Assembly: GCA_910576125.1 (NCBI GenBank) | Contig: CAJTHM010000010.1 | Span: 62,001 to 126,000, forward strand | Origin: Lachnospiraceae bacterium | Lineage (GTDB): Bacteria; Bacillota; Clostridia; Lachnospirales; Lachnospiraceae | Direction: 5' to 3' | DNA: 64,000 bases | In this document: piece by piece, positions 52,363 through 60,263 of the stretch | Layout: every line of letters starts with the position of its first letter | Numbering within the stretch: the first letter of the stretch is position 1 | The notes under the pieces: model-generated | What the model was told of the DNA's origin: nothing | The model's input: only the letters and a program-made list of their open reading frames with translations | Database searches by the model: none | Program-made: the position numbers and the translations under genes

Positions 52363-53814
52363 ATGAAATGTCCTAATTGTGGAGAGGAAATGGCTGAGGG
52401 AAAGCTATACTGCGAGCATTGCGGTGAAGACATCCACATCGTACCTGATTTTGAACCGGAGCTGGAGCAGACTATCCAGGATATCCTGGAGGAGATGCAT
52501 GAGGATATGACAGGGGAGGTAAAGAAAAAGCCGGAGGAGCCTGGGCATCCGGAGGAAGAGGAGAGCCAGCAGGAGCCGGTGCGGAAGAAAAAAATCTGGC
52601 CCAGGGTGCTGCTGGTACTGCTGTTTCTGTTTTTCCTGGCTGCCGGAGGCGCCGCCTGGTATGTGTACAGCTCTTATTCCGGGGAGTATCAGCTGAGCAG
52701 AGCTCAGCAATACGTGGAGCTGGGAAAGTACGATGAGGCCATTGCCTGTTATAATCGTGCGGTGGAACTGGACGGCACGAATGTGGAACTGCTTTTCGAA
52801 CTGGCAGACATTTATCTGCTGAAAAACAATAAAGTTGAGTATGAATATCTTTTGAGGGAAATCATCAGAAATAAGAATGCCTCATCGGAGCAGCTGGAAG
52901 GGGCATACGGAAAACTGATTGCCATATATCGGGAAAGGGAGGACTATCAGACCATCAATGAGCTGCTTCTGGCCAGTGATAACGCGAACCTGATTGCCGC
53001 TTATCCGAACTATATCGTGGATGTGCCGGAATTCAGCATAAACGGAGGATATTATACCAGTATCCAGCCGTTGAAGCTGACGGCCTCAGGCTCCGGCATA
53101 ATCTATTATACCACGGATGGGAGTGAGCCTACGGAGGAAAGCACGCCTTATACCGCGCCCATCATACTGGAGAACGGCAATCATGTAGTGAAAGCGTGTT
53201 TCGTGAATGACAACGGGATTGTCAGCGATGTGGTCACGATGGAATATCATATCGAGTATAATGATATCATGCCTCCTGAAATCAGCGTGGTCAGCGGAGA
53301 GTATTCTTCCCCGATAATGATAGAGGTTCTGGACGATGATGAGGATGTGTATTACACGACGGACGGCAGCGAGCCTTCCTATTCATCTGCCTCTTATACA
53401 GGGCCGATTCCGATGCCTCTGGGCAGATCGACTTTTAAATTCGCGCGGATTGTGGACGGCGTCACAGGGACCATCGCGGAGCGTGACTACAATCTTGTCA
53501 TGAATACGGACTACAGGCCGGAGAATGCGGTTGTTGCAATCGCGGAATACGCCATCGCCACAGGAAAGATTTTGGATATGAACGGACGCTTTGATGAGAG
53601 CGGGGATTCCTACAGATATGTATATCTGTATGTGGCGAACATCAATAAAGTGAGCGATTTCTATGTGATAGGGGAATATTACCAGACAGCTGACGGCAGT
53701 GCTACCAGAACAGGGAACAATTTCGCCGTGAATGCTTATACAGGGGAACTCTTTAAGCTTCAGCGGGATGATCGGGGCAGACTTGACCTGGTCAGACTTG
53801 ATGTATTTGAATAA
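52363..53814 (+). CDS. Zinc-ribbon, TPR and chitobiase-C-type membrane protein
   Basis: A 483-residue protein. Residues 1-21 form a zinc ribbon (CPNCGEEMAEGKLYCEHCG). An acidic linker, one membrane helix (about 82-106), then a TPR repeat region (YVELGKYDEAIACYNRAVELDG) and, after about residue 220, two chitobiase/hexosaminidase C-terminal-type beta repeats (IIYYTTDGSEPTEES and VYYTTDGSEPSYSS). The final ~110 residues are an alpha/beta domain I cannot name. With the ribbon inside and the repeats outside, it would link cytosol and wall. Starts 18 bases after fhs. Confidence 0.8.
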   Translation: MKCPNCGEEMAEGKLYCEHCGEDIHIVPDFEPELEQTIQDILEEMHEDMTGEVKKKPEEPGHPEEEESQQEPVRKKKIWPRVLLVLLFLFFLAAGGAAWYVYSSYSGEYQLSRAQQYVELGKYDEAIACYNRAVELDGTNVELLFELADIYLLKNNKVEYEYLLREIIRNKNASSEQLEGAYGKLIAIYREREDYQTINELLLASDNANLIAAYPNYIVDVPEFSINGGYYTSIQPLKLTASGSGIIYYTTDGSEPTEESTPYTAPIILENGNHVVKACFVNDNGIVSDVVTMEYHIEYNDIMPPEISVVSGEYSSPIMIEVLDDDEDVYYTTDGSEPSYSSASYTGPIPMPLGRSTFKFARIVDGVTGTIAERDYNLVMNTDYRPENAVVAIAEYAIATGKILDMNGRFDESGDSYRYVYLYVANINKVSDFYVIGEYYQTADGSATRTGNNFAVNAYTGELFKLQRDDRGRLDLVRLDVFE

Positions 53815-53850
53815 AAAGGATTCCTGAGGAAAGGAATGGAGAGGTGGATT

Positions 53851-54726
53851 ATGTACAGGATTTTAATGAAGCGTGAACTGACCACGAACATTTATCTCAT
53901 GGATGTGGAGGCGAAACGGGTGGCCAAGTCATGCCAGCCCGGACAGTTCGTTATCGTGCGTATGGACGCGGAGGGAGAGAGGATTCCGCTGACCATCTGC
54001 GACTATGACAGGGAGAAGGGGACTGTCACCATCGTGTTCCAGAGCGTAGGCGCTGAGACCCATCGGATGGTCAGCCTGGAGGAAGGCGACTCCTTCCATG
54101 ATTTCGTGGGACCGCTGGGATGTCCCTCAGAACTGGTGAAGGAGACGCCGGAGGAGCTGAGGAAGAAAAGAATCCTCTTCGTGGCCGGAGGCGTGGGCGC
54201 TGCGCCGGTATACCCCCAGGTGAAATGGCTCCATGAGCGGGGCGTGGCCGCGGACGTGATCGTGGGCAGCAAGACGAAGGATCTGCTGATTCTGGAGAAG
54301 GAGATGGAGGCAGTAGCGGGGAACCTGTACATAACCACGGACGACGGCTCCTATGGCCGCAGCGGCATGGTGACCCAGACCATCAAAGACCTGGTGGCAG
54401 AGGGGAAGGAATACGATGTGTGCATTGCCATCGGCCCCATGATTATGATGAAGTTCGTATGCCTGCTGACGAAAGAGCTGAATATCCCTACCGTGGTCAG
54501 CCTGAATCCCATCATGGTGGACGGCACGGGGATGTGCGGGGCCTGCCGTGTGACTGTGGACGGAAAAGTGAAGTTCGCCTGTGTGGACGGGCCGGAATTC
54601 GACGGGCATGCAGTGAACTTCGATGAGGCCATGAGACGCCAGACCCTCTACAAGACCGAGGAGGGCAGAGCTATGCTGCAGCTCCAGGAGGGGGACACCC
54701 ACCACGGCGGCTGCGGGAACTGCTAA
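53851..54726 (+). CDS. nfnA: NfnA-like FAD/NAD-binding, 2Fe-2S subunit (ferredoxin-NADP reductase alpha)
   Basis: A 291-residue protein. FAD-binding barrel with SCQPGQFVIVRMDAEGERIPLT, NAD site FVAGGVGAAPVYPQVKWL and a C-terminal iron-sulfur loop with DGTGMCGACRVTV, FACVDGPEFDGHAVNF. These match the small subunit of the electron-bifurcating NADH-dependent ferredoxin:NADP+ oxidoreductase (Nfn) and the DHOD electron-transfer proteins. The large subunit is encoded 428 bases further on. ATG 53851 is chosen; ATG 53836 lacks fit. Confidence 0.9.
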   Translation: MYRILMKRELTTNIYLMDVEAKRVAKSCQPGQFVIVRMDAEGERIPLTICDYDREKGTVTIVFQSVGAETHRMVSLEEGDSFHDFVGPLGCPSELVKETPEELRKKRILFVAGGVGAAPVYPQVKWLHERGVAADVIVGSKTKDLLILEKEMEAVAGNLYITTDDGSYGRSGMVTQTIKDLVAEGKEYDVCIAIGPMIMMKFVCLLTKELNIPTVVSLNPIMVDGTGMCGACRVTVDGKVKFACVDGPEFDGHAVNFDEAMRRQTLYKTEEGRAMLQLQEGDTHHGGCGNC

Positions 54727-54777
54727 AAGCGAAAAGAAATCTAAGCTTTGCGTTGCAGGATTGGAGCGGGAGAATAG

Positions 54778-55065
54778 ATGAGAAAATGGATTGAGGAGGA
54801 CTGGGAGTTTACCGTGACGGTGACGGAAGGGCGGGCTGAACAGTGCAGACTGGGGTTTGAGAGAAATGACCGCTTTCGCTGCGGATATGGGACACCCTCC
54901 GGGTTCTGCCCCAAGACAATGCCCGTCTTGTATACATTGTGTGAAATCATCCGGTGCGGCGGAAGCTTTAAAGCCAGAGGCTCAGATAAGGATTACGAGA
55001 TAGAGTTTGGATGTGCGGACGGCCCGGTGCGGTTTCGGCTGTCGGCCAGAAAGCGGGATACCTGA
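54778..55065 (+). CDS. TIGR04076 family protein between nfnA and nfnB
   Basis: A 95-residue soluble protein. The pattern EFTVTVTEGRAEQCRLGFE, RCGYGTPSGFCPKT, VLYTLCEIIRCGG and FGCADGPVRFRLSAR fits the small Cys-containing orphan family TIGR04076. Three or four conserved Cys (in CRLG, FRCGY, GFCP, FGCADG) could bind a metal or cluster. Function unknown. It is inserted between the two Nfn subunits, which are usually adjacent, so a role in redox chemistry or cluster handling is possible but unproven. Confidence 0.8.
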   Translation: MRKWIEEDWEFTVTVTEGRAEQCRLGFERNDRFRCGYGTPSGFCPKTMPVLYTLCEIIRCGGSFKARGSDKDYEIEFGCADGPVRFRLSARKRDT

Positions 55066-55153
55066 AGGAAATGCAGGATTTTGGACGCTTCCGACATGCA
55101 GGAGCATGGAAGGTAAGGACGCAGAGTATAAAAATATGGAGGAGTGAGAATAA

Positions 55154-56539
55154 ATGGACGTTTTGACGAAAATCCCGGTCAGGGAGCAGGACGCGAAGGA
55201 GCGCGCCGCCAATTTTGAAGAAGTATGTCTGGGATATAATAAGGAGGAGGCCCAGGCGGAGGCTGCCAGATGCATCAACTGCAAGAACGCGCAGTGCGTC
55301 AAGGGATGTCCTGTGGCCATTGACATCCCCGCCTTTATTGAAAAAGTGAAAGAGGGGAATATCGCGGAAGCCTATCAAATCATCAGCAAGGCCAGCGCCC
55401 TTCCGGCGGTCTGCGGCCGCGTGTGCCCTCAGGAGACCCAGTGCGAGGGGAAATGCATCCGGGGCATCAAGGGCGACCCTATCTCCATCGGCAAGCTGGA
55501 GCGCTTCGTGGCCGACTGGGCCAGGGAGAACGGCATCAAGCCGGACGTGACGGCGGAGAAGAAGGGGAAGAGCGTGGCGGTCATCGGCTCCGGTCCTGCA
55601 GGCCTGACCTGCGCCGGGGACCTGGCGAAGATGGGCTATGACGTGACGATCTTCGAGGCGCTGCACGAGCCCGGCGGCGTATTGGTATACGGCATCCCGG
55701 AGTTCCGTCTGCCCAAGACAGCCGTAGTGGCGGAGGAGATTGAGAACGTGAAGGCCCTGGGCGTGAAGATAGAGACCAATGTGGTGGTGGGCAAGTCCGT
55801 CACCATCGACGAGCTGATTCAGGAGGAAGGGTTCGAGGCCGTATTCATCGGTTCCGGCGCGGGCCTGCCCAAGTTCATGGGAATCCCCGGGGAGAACTCC
55901 AACGGCGTGTTCTCCGCCAACGAGTACCTGACCAGGAGCAACCTGATGAAGGCCTTTGACAGGAATTCCGCCACTCCCATCATGCACAGCAAAAAGGTGG
56001 CCGTGGTAGGCGGCGGCAATGTGGCCATGGATGCTGCCAGGACGGCTCTGCGCCTGGGGGCGGAGGTGCATATCGTTTACCGCCGCAGCGAGGAGGAGCT
56101 CCCCGCCAGGGTGGAGGAAGTCCATCATGCCAAGGAGGAGGGCATCATCTTTGATTTGCTGACCAATCCCACGGAGATCCTTGCGGACGAGAAGGGCTGG
56201 GTCACGGGCATGAAATGCATCCGGATGGAGCTGGGCGAGCCGGACGCCTCCGGGCGCAGGCGTCCTGTGGAGATTCCGGATTCCGAGTTCACCATGGAGC
56301 TGGATACGGTAATCATGTCCCTGGGGACTTCCCCGAATCCGCTGATTTCTTCCACAACGGAAGGGTTGGAGACCAATAAGTGGAAGTGCATCGTGGCGGA
56401 GGAGTCCAACGGCCAGACTACCAAGGAAGGTGTCTACGCGGGCGGAGATGCCGTCACGGGCGCGGCTACGGTAATACTGGCTATGGGCGCCGGTAAGGCT
56501 GCGGCTAAGGGAATAGACGAATACCTGAGCGGCAAGTGA
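55154..56539 (+). CDS. nfnB: NfnB / glutamate-synthase-like NADPH oxidoreductase, large subunit
   Basis: A 461-residue flavoprotein of the GltA-small/NfnB type. The N-terminal 4Fe-4S region has CINCKNAQCVKGCPVAIDIP and CGRVCPQETQCEGKCIRG. Then FAD loop VIGSGPAGLTCAGDLAKMG, NADPH loop VGGGNVAMDAARTALRLG and YAGGDAVTGAATVILAMG. With NfnA it would oxidise NADH and reduced ferredoxin to make two NADPH by flavin bifurcation. Alone it could be a GltA-like glutamate synthase small subunit, but no gltB is nearby. GGAGGAGTGAG precedes ATG 55154. Confidence 0.9.
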   Translation: MDVLTKIPVREQDAKERAANFEEVCLGYNKEEAQAEAARCINCKNAQCVKGCPVAIDIPAFIEKVKEGNIAEAYQIISKASALPAVCGRVCPQETQCEGKCIRGIKGDPISIGKLERFVADWARENGIKPDVTAEKKGKSVAVIGSGPAGLTCAGDLAKMGYDVTIFEALHEPGGVLVYGIPEFRLPKTAVVAEEIENVKALGVKIETNVVVGKSVTIDELIQEEGFEAVFIGSGAGLPKFMGIPGENSNGVFSANEYLTRSNLMKAFDRNSATPIMHSKKVAVVGGGNVAMDAARTALRLGAEVHIVYRRSEEELPARVEEVHHAKEEGIIFDLLTNPTEILADEKGWVTGMKCIRMELGEPDASGRRRPVEIPDSEFTMELDTVIMSLGTSPNPLISSTTEGLETNKWKCIVAEESNGQTTKEGVYAGGDAVTGAATVILAMGAGKAAAKGIDEYLSGK

Positions 56540-56589
56540 CTCCCGGCAGCCATGAGCTGCCGCGGGGCAGCCGCTAAGAAGAGAGCAAA

Positions 56590-56829
56590 ATAGTCATTCG
56601 AAAAATGACGCAGGATGACATTGCCGCATATGCAGATTCTGCAGCAAATCATCAGGGGCGTATTTGCCCGCGAAAAAGTATGGTGGAACGACAGTGAAAT
56701 CTTTGTTGAAAAGGCTGTGCAGGGATAACGCTGTCTACCTATAAATGCGCTGCTGCGTCTGCTTTTTATCGAAAAAACGGATTCTCGGATTGCGGGCATG
56801 TTCCGTTCATGGCAAAGGAAATGGGTTGA
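56590..56829 (+). pseudogene. GNAT acetyltransferase relic
   Basis: Short family-like pieces: IVIRKMTQDDIAAYADSAANH at the start, then a break, and TYKCAAASAFYRKNGFSDCG ... HVPFMAKEMG with a stop at 56827-56829 in the correct frame for a GNAT C-terminus (the FYRKNGF acceptor helix). The acetyl-CoA loop region is gone. It is a deletion relic in the gap between nfnB and the Dabb gene. Confidence 0.65.
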
Positions 56830-56879
56830 CACCATGGTTATAGCTTAACCGGGTGATATTGGTGACAGGAGGACAATGT

Positions 56880-57179
56880 ATGGTCAGGCATATCGTATTG
56901 TGGAATTTCGTGGAAGGGCTTTCCGATGCGGAGAAGGAGAAGGCGGGGGAAAAGATGAAAAACCTGCTGGAGCCAATCAGGGAGCTTGTGCCCGGCGCGG
57001 TGGAAATCCAGGTGGTTCACAACCAGCTGGCATCCAGCAATCGTGACATAGCGCTGATTTCTGCTTTTGAGACAGTGGAGGCTCTGGCCGCGTATCAGAA
57101 TCATCCGGCCCATGTGGAAGCCGGAAAATATGTGCGGAGTGTGACCTGCAACAGGGCCTGCATGGATTATGAATTTTAA
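56880..57179 (+). CDS. Dabb-domain (stress-response) protein
   Basis: A 99-residue dimeric alpha/beta-barrel (Dabb) protein: MVRHIVLWNFVEGLSDAEKE, LLEPIRELVPGAVEIQVVHN, DIALISAFETVEALAAYQNHPAHVE. The NHPAH motif is typical of this family, whose members are small dimers of varied or unknown role (stress proteins, cyclases). ATG 56880 lies six bases after AGGAGG; an upstream in-frame ATG at 56853 is less good. Neighbours give no clue. Confidence 0.9.
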   Translation: MVRHIVLWNFVEGLSDAEKEKAGEKMKNLLEPIRELVPGAVEIQVVHNQLASSNRDIALISAFETVEALAAYQNHPAHVEAGKYVRSVTCNRACMDYEF

Positions 57180-57236
57180 AGGATAAACAATATTACGTTC
57201 AACCGAATATATCACGCCACATTGATTCAGGCTAAA

Positions 57237-57260
57237 TGCCCTGCAGCTGACGGCAGGGCA
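57237..57260 (+). promoter_or_regulatory. Hairpin in gap before zinc-ribbon gene
   Basis: TGCCCTGC (57237-57244) pairs with GCAGGGCA (57253-57260), eight-base loop, no T-tract. It lies 70 bases before the next ATG; role unclear. Confidence 0.4.
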
Positions 57261-57329
57261 AAGTTACCAGCGAGGCATGAGAGGGGATCCGATACATTGC
57301 CCGCAGGATGAAGAAAGCAGGTATGAGAT

Positions 57330-58142
57330 ATGCCATGGTGTCCGAAATGCAAAAGCGAGTATAGGGAAGGCTTCACAATCTGTGCCGACTGCGGCAGCGA
57401 GCTTGTGGATGAGGAGCGATTTGCTCAGATGGAGATGGAAGAGCGGCTGGCGGCAGAGCATGCCAGGATGCTTTCCTTTGAAGAGATGGCTTTTTCTGAG
57501 CCGGAGGAAGATAACGCCGAAGAGGAGATCCGGGAAGCGCCTGGCCCTTCGGAGCCGGAGGCGGCCCCGGAGGAAGCGGCATCCACAGAGCCGGAAGAAC
57601 CGCGGGAGCCGGTGGCCGCAGCACCAAAAGCTGCTGCGGCACAGAAGAGCTATGGCAGCGCCCTTTATCAGGACAGTACGGAAAGGGCCAGTGAGAACCG
57701 TTCATCGGGCTGGATATTGCTGGCCATGGGAACTGCGGGCATTGTGGCCACAGTGCTTGGAGTTGCGGGCGTGATTCCCCTGAGAATCGGCAATCCATAT
57801 CTGTTCTACGGCGTGATGGCGGCAGTGTTCCTTTTGTTCATCGTGGCGGGTGTGGTTTCCATGAAGAATGCGAAGATTTTTGACAAAAAGGCAGAGTCCG
57901 AGAATTCCCTGCGGAACACCATGCTTGCGTGGAGCCGGGAGAATCTGCGCGCGCAGGAGCTGGACGGCGAAATCGGCATGGCCGGGGACGAGTCGGAGGA
58001 GGCCCTGTATTTCAAGCGCTTCGAGTGCATCAAGGCAAAACTGAACTATCAGTTCGTGAATCTGGATCAGAGCTTTCTGGAGAAATTCATCGATGATTCC
58101 GTATATGACATGGTTTATGAAAGGAAAGAAGAATCGGTTTGA
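57330..58142 (+). CDS. Zinc-ribbon membrane protein
   Basis: A 270-residue protein. N-terminal four-Cys ribbon CPKCKSEYREGFTICADCGSELVDEE, an acidic Glu/Pro/Ala linker (about 60-120), two hydrophobic segments (about 126-148 and 153-173), and a charged C-terminal helix with FECIKAKLNYQFVN. Common in Lachnospiraceae next to rlmH, function unknown. Its stop overlaps the TTG start of rlmH, so the two are co-translated. Confidence 0.8.
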   Translation: MPWCPKCKSEYREGFTICADCGSELVDEERFAQMEMEERLAAEHARMLSFEEMAFSEPEEDNAEEEIREAPGPSEPEAAPEEAASTEPEEPREPVAAAPKAAAAQKSYGSALYQDSTERASENRSSGWILLAMGTAGIVATVLGVAGVIPLRIGNPYLFYGVMAAVFLLFIVAGVVSMKNAKIFDKKAESENSLRNTMLAWSRENLRAQELDGEIGMAGDESEEALYFKRFECIKAKLNYQFVNLDQSFLEKFIDDSVYDMVYERKEESV

Positions 58143-58618
58143 AAATAAGCATCGCATGTGTGGGCAAGGTAAAGGAAAAGTTTTACAGGGACGCTGTGTC
58201 GGAGTATGAGAAACGGCTGAGCAGATACTGTAAGGTGGAATTCCTGGAAGTGGCCGACGAGAAGACTCCTGATGGGGCCAGCGCGGCCTTAGAGGAGCAA
58301 ATCATGGAAAAAGAGGCAGGGCGCCTCCTGGAGAAAATCCGGGAGGGCGCCTTTGTCTGTACTTTGGAGATTGGAGGGAGGCGCCTGACCTCCGAGGGCT
58401 TTGCCCGGTGGATGGAGGGGCTTACGGTAAAGGGAAAAAGCCATATCGTGTTCATCATCGGGGGTTCCCTGGGGCTGCATGAGTCCGTGCGTAAGCGCGC
58501 GGATATGGCGCTGAGCTTTTCGGACATGACATTCCCCCACCAGCTTATGCGGGTAGTCCTTGTGGAGCAGATTTACCGGGCGTTCCGCATCATACATGGG
58601 GAACCATATCATAAGTAA
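58139..58618 (+). CDS. rlmH: 23S rRNA pseudouridine-1915 N3-methyltransferase RlmH
   Basis: A 159-residue SPOUT methyltransferase, exact family length. Motifs: CVGKVKEKFYRDAVSEYEKRL, IIGGSLGLHESVRKRADMALS and SDMTFPHQLMRVVLVEQIYRA with the C-terminal knot end ...HGEPYHK. It methylates pseudouridine 1915 in helix 69 on 70S ribosomes. Start TTG 58139, overlapping the previous stop (TTGA). A 23-bp piece of its 3' end and following bases recurs at 61132-61154. Confidence 0.97.
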   Translation: MKISIACVGKVKEKFYRDAVSEYEKRLSRYCKVEFLEVADEKTPDGASAALEEQIMEKEAGRLLEKIREGAFVCTLEIGGRRLTSEGFARWMEGLTVKGKSHIVFIIGGSLGLHESVRKRADMALSFSDMTFPHQLMRVVLVEQIYRAFRIIHGEPYHK

Positions 58619-58626
58619 GGGCGAAA
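58604..58626 (+). repeat. Duplicated rlmH-tail segment, copy A
   Basis: CCATATCATAAGTAAGGGCG-AAA at 58604-58626, including the rlmH stop, is repeated without change at 61132-61154 (copy B). It marks the left edge of the duplicated block. Confidence 0.8.
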
Positions 58627-58761
58627 GGGCAGACGATTGTAGGAGACAGAACAGAAATAAAATGTGTTTTTTAGAATGCTTTAGGTATGTTATGGATAAG
58701 AGTAAACAAAGTGTAAAAATATAGAAGATATATCAAGAAGACAACTATATGAGGAAAATAT

Positions 58762-59211
58762 ATGATGTATATCAGGAAAGCAAAACGAACAGACGCAAAT
58801 GATTTGAAGGTTTTGTATTTTAGATACTTAACCCAGTATCCACCTAAGGAAGAACAGGATTTGAGTTTATGGCAATATCTTATTGATAAGTTTGAGAAAG
58901 ATGAAAGTATGTATTTACTGGTGGCAGAAGAAGACGGAAAAGTTGTTTCTTCCGTACAAATGGCGATTATTGAGAACTTAACACATAATGTCAGACCTTT
59001 CGCAGTTATTGAAAATGTTGTGACGCATGCCGATTACAGGAATAAGGGATATGCATCGGCATTGCTGGGTAAAGCATCAGAAATAGCCAGGGAACGCAGA
59101 TGCTATAAAGTTTTTCTGGAAACCGGTTCAAATAAAGAAAGTACATTAAATTTTTACAAAAAGAACGGGTTTGAAATAGATAAAAAGCATTCCTGTTTAA
59201 AAAGACTGTAG
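58762..59211 (+). CDS. GNAT family N-acetyltransferase
   Basis: A 149-residue GNAT enzyme. YIRKAKRTDANDLKVLYFRYL start, acetyl-CoA loop ENVVTHADYRNKGYASALLGKA (R/Q-x-x-G-x-A type) and C-terminal STLNFYKKNGFEIDKKHSC. Substrate unknown. ATG 58762 and an adjacent ATG follow GAGGAAA. The gene is AT-rich. Its first 47 bases recur at 62519-62565 in a deletion relic, so this is the intact copy A. Confidence 0.88.
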   Translation: MMYIRKAKRTDANDLKVLYFRYLTQYPPKEEQDLSLWQYLIDKFEKDESMYLLVAEEDGKVVSSVQMAIIENLTHNVRPFAVIENVVTHADYRNKGYASALLGKASEIARERRCYKVFLETGSNKESTLNFYKKNGFEIDKKHSCLKRL

Positions 59212-59475
59212 GTTTGCAAGTTTTTGGTGTCTGGCACGAGCCCCTGATTATGTACATTTTTAAAAGAGGTAGGTGTGAAAAGAGTTCGGCTTACATTTTT
59301 TGGGATGGAAGAGATGACCGATAAATATGTTGGGCGAAAGGGTGCATTTCAAGAATAATAGAATGTTTGAGAGTAGAATTATTATGTACTTTAGGAAATG
59401 ATTCGGTTATAGATCAAAAGATTGGTCTGTTTGATGATTTGCTAGAAATATAGAAAAGGCAAGGAGGGAGACATA
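59212..59475 (+). other. AT-rich gap with gene remnants
   Basis: No intact gene. A short frame from ATG 59305 (MEEMTDKYVGRKGAFQE, stop after 17 codons) looks like the start of a lost gene; bases 59308-59335 recur at 62562-62589. The rest is AT-rich without clear signals until GGAGGGAG before the next gene. Confidence 0.5.
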
Positions 59476-59991
59476 ATGATTAAACCAAGACATCTTGAAA
59501 AGATTTATTATCCGACCGATGATGAAGGAATTGAGGGTGAAATAGTCTGTGAGTGCGGGGGTAGAGCATTTAAAATCCGATGCTTCGGCGAGTTTTATGA
59601 TAAAAATAAAATGGCAATCAATGAATATGAGAACAAATATGGGCAGGCAGTGAGGGCAGTTTGCGCGAATTGTGGAACAGACTATCTGTTGTATGATTTT
59701 GCATTGCATGGTTATGATGGGTTAATATGCGAAGAAGGAATTGCTGTTTCTGATGAAGTGCTTGAGGAGTTTATAACAGAAACAGATAATTTATTTGAGA
59801 TAAAAATATTTCTCGAATATGATGATGAAGATCAATTTCTTGAAGAAGTTGTGAATGATGAATATTTACAAAAAGACTTTAATTTTACAATGGCTGATAG
59901 AGCAAGTATTTGGAGTTGGGTTGTTATTGAACTTAAAGGTATTCAATCGGGAATAGTTTACAAAGATTTTGTAAATCAAGAATTGGCGTAA
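59476..59991 (+). CDS. Zinc-ribbon-like acidic protein of unknown function
   Basis: A 171-residue, strongly acidic protein. Two Cys pairs, CECGG (about residues 30-34) and CANCG (about 62-66), suggest a zinc ribbon (GRAFKIRCFGEFYDKN between them). The C-terminal half (DNLFEIKIFLEYDDEDQFLE ...) is helical and acidic. Size, acidity and the relic-rich setting resemble immunity proteins of polymorphic toxins, but no toxin is seen; that idea is weak. GGAGGGAG precedes ATG 59476. Its last 24 bases recur at 62590-62613 in copy B. Confidence 0.65.
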   Translation: MIKPRHLEKIYYPTDDEGIEGEIVCECGGRAFKIRCFGEFYDKNKMAINEYENKYGQAVRAVCANCGTDYLLYDFALHGYDGLICEEGIAVSDEVLEEFITETDNLFEIKIFLEYDDEDQFLEEVVNDEYLQKDFNFTMADRASIWSWVVIELKGIQSGIVYKDFVNQELA

Positions 59992-60179
59992 TAATTGTAA
60001 GAGTTGAAAGGAAGACGACAGGATGAAGGCGATTATAACAGATTTAGGCCGGACTTTGCTGCACGCAGATAAATCTCTGTCGGAGTATAGCAACATTGAA
60101 AAAGTGCCGTGACAGGGGAATCCTTCTAATGGCAGCAACCGCAAGACCGGAACGGGCTATATTAGCCTATCAGGAACAG
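59968..60179 (+). repeat. Duplicated HAD-start segment, copy A
   Basis: Bases 59968-60179 match 62590-62806 almost base for base (about a dozen differences, including one 5-base gap). Covers the end of the zinc-ribbon gene and the start of a HAD gene. Confidence 0.9.
60023..60179 (+). pseudogene. Truncated HAD-IIB phosphatase, copy A
   Basis: MKAIITDLGRTLLHADKSLSEYS, then a frameshift: five bases (present in copy B at about 62710) are missing, and the frame stops after 29 codons. The catalytic motif DxDxT, seen as DLDRT in copy B, is DLGRT here, so the second Asp is lost. The homology ends abruptly at 60179 where other sequence begins. Not functional. Confidence 0.85.
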
Positions 60180-60263
60180 TCATAACAATGGCCTTAATCA
60201 GGCGCTGGTGGAGTGAGGAAATCTGTCCAGCAAGAGCAGGGAATCCCCAAAAGTAAGGGCGGC

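Noticed and set aside
59476..59991. Toxin-immunity protein
   Set aside because: Only acidity and setting suggest it; no toxin gene or known immunity motif was found.
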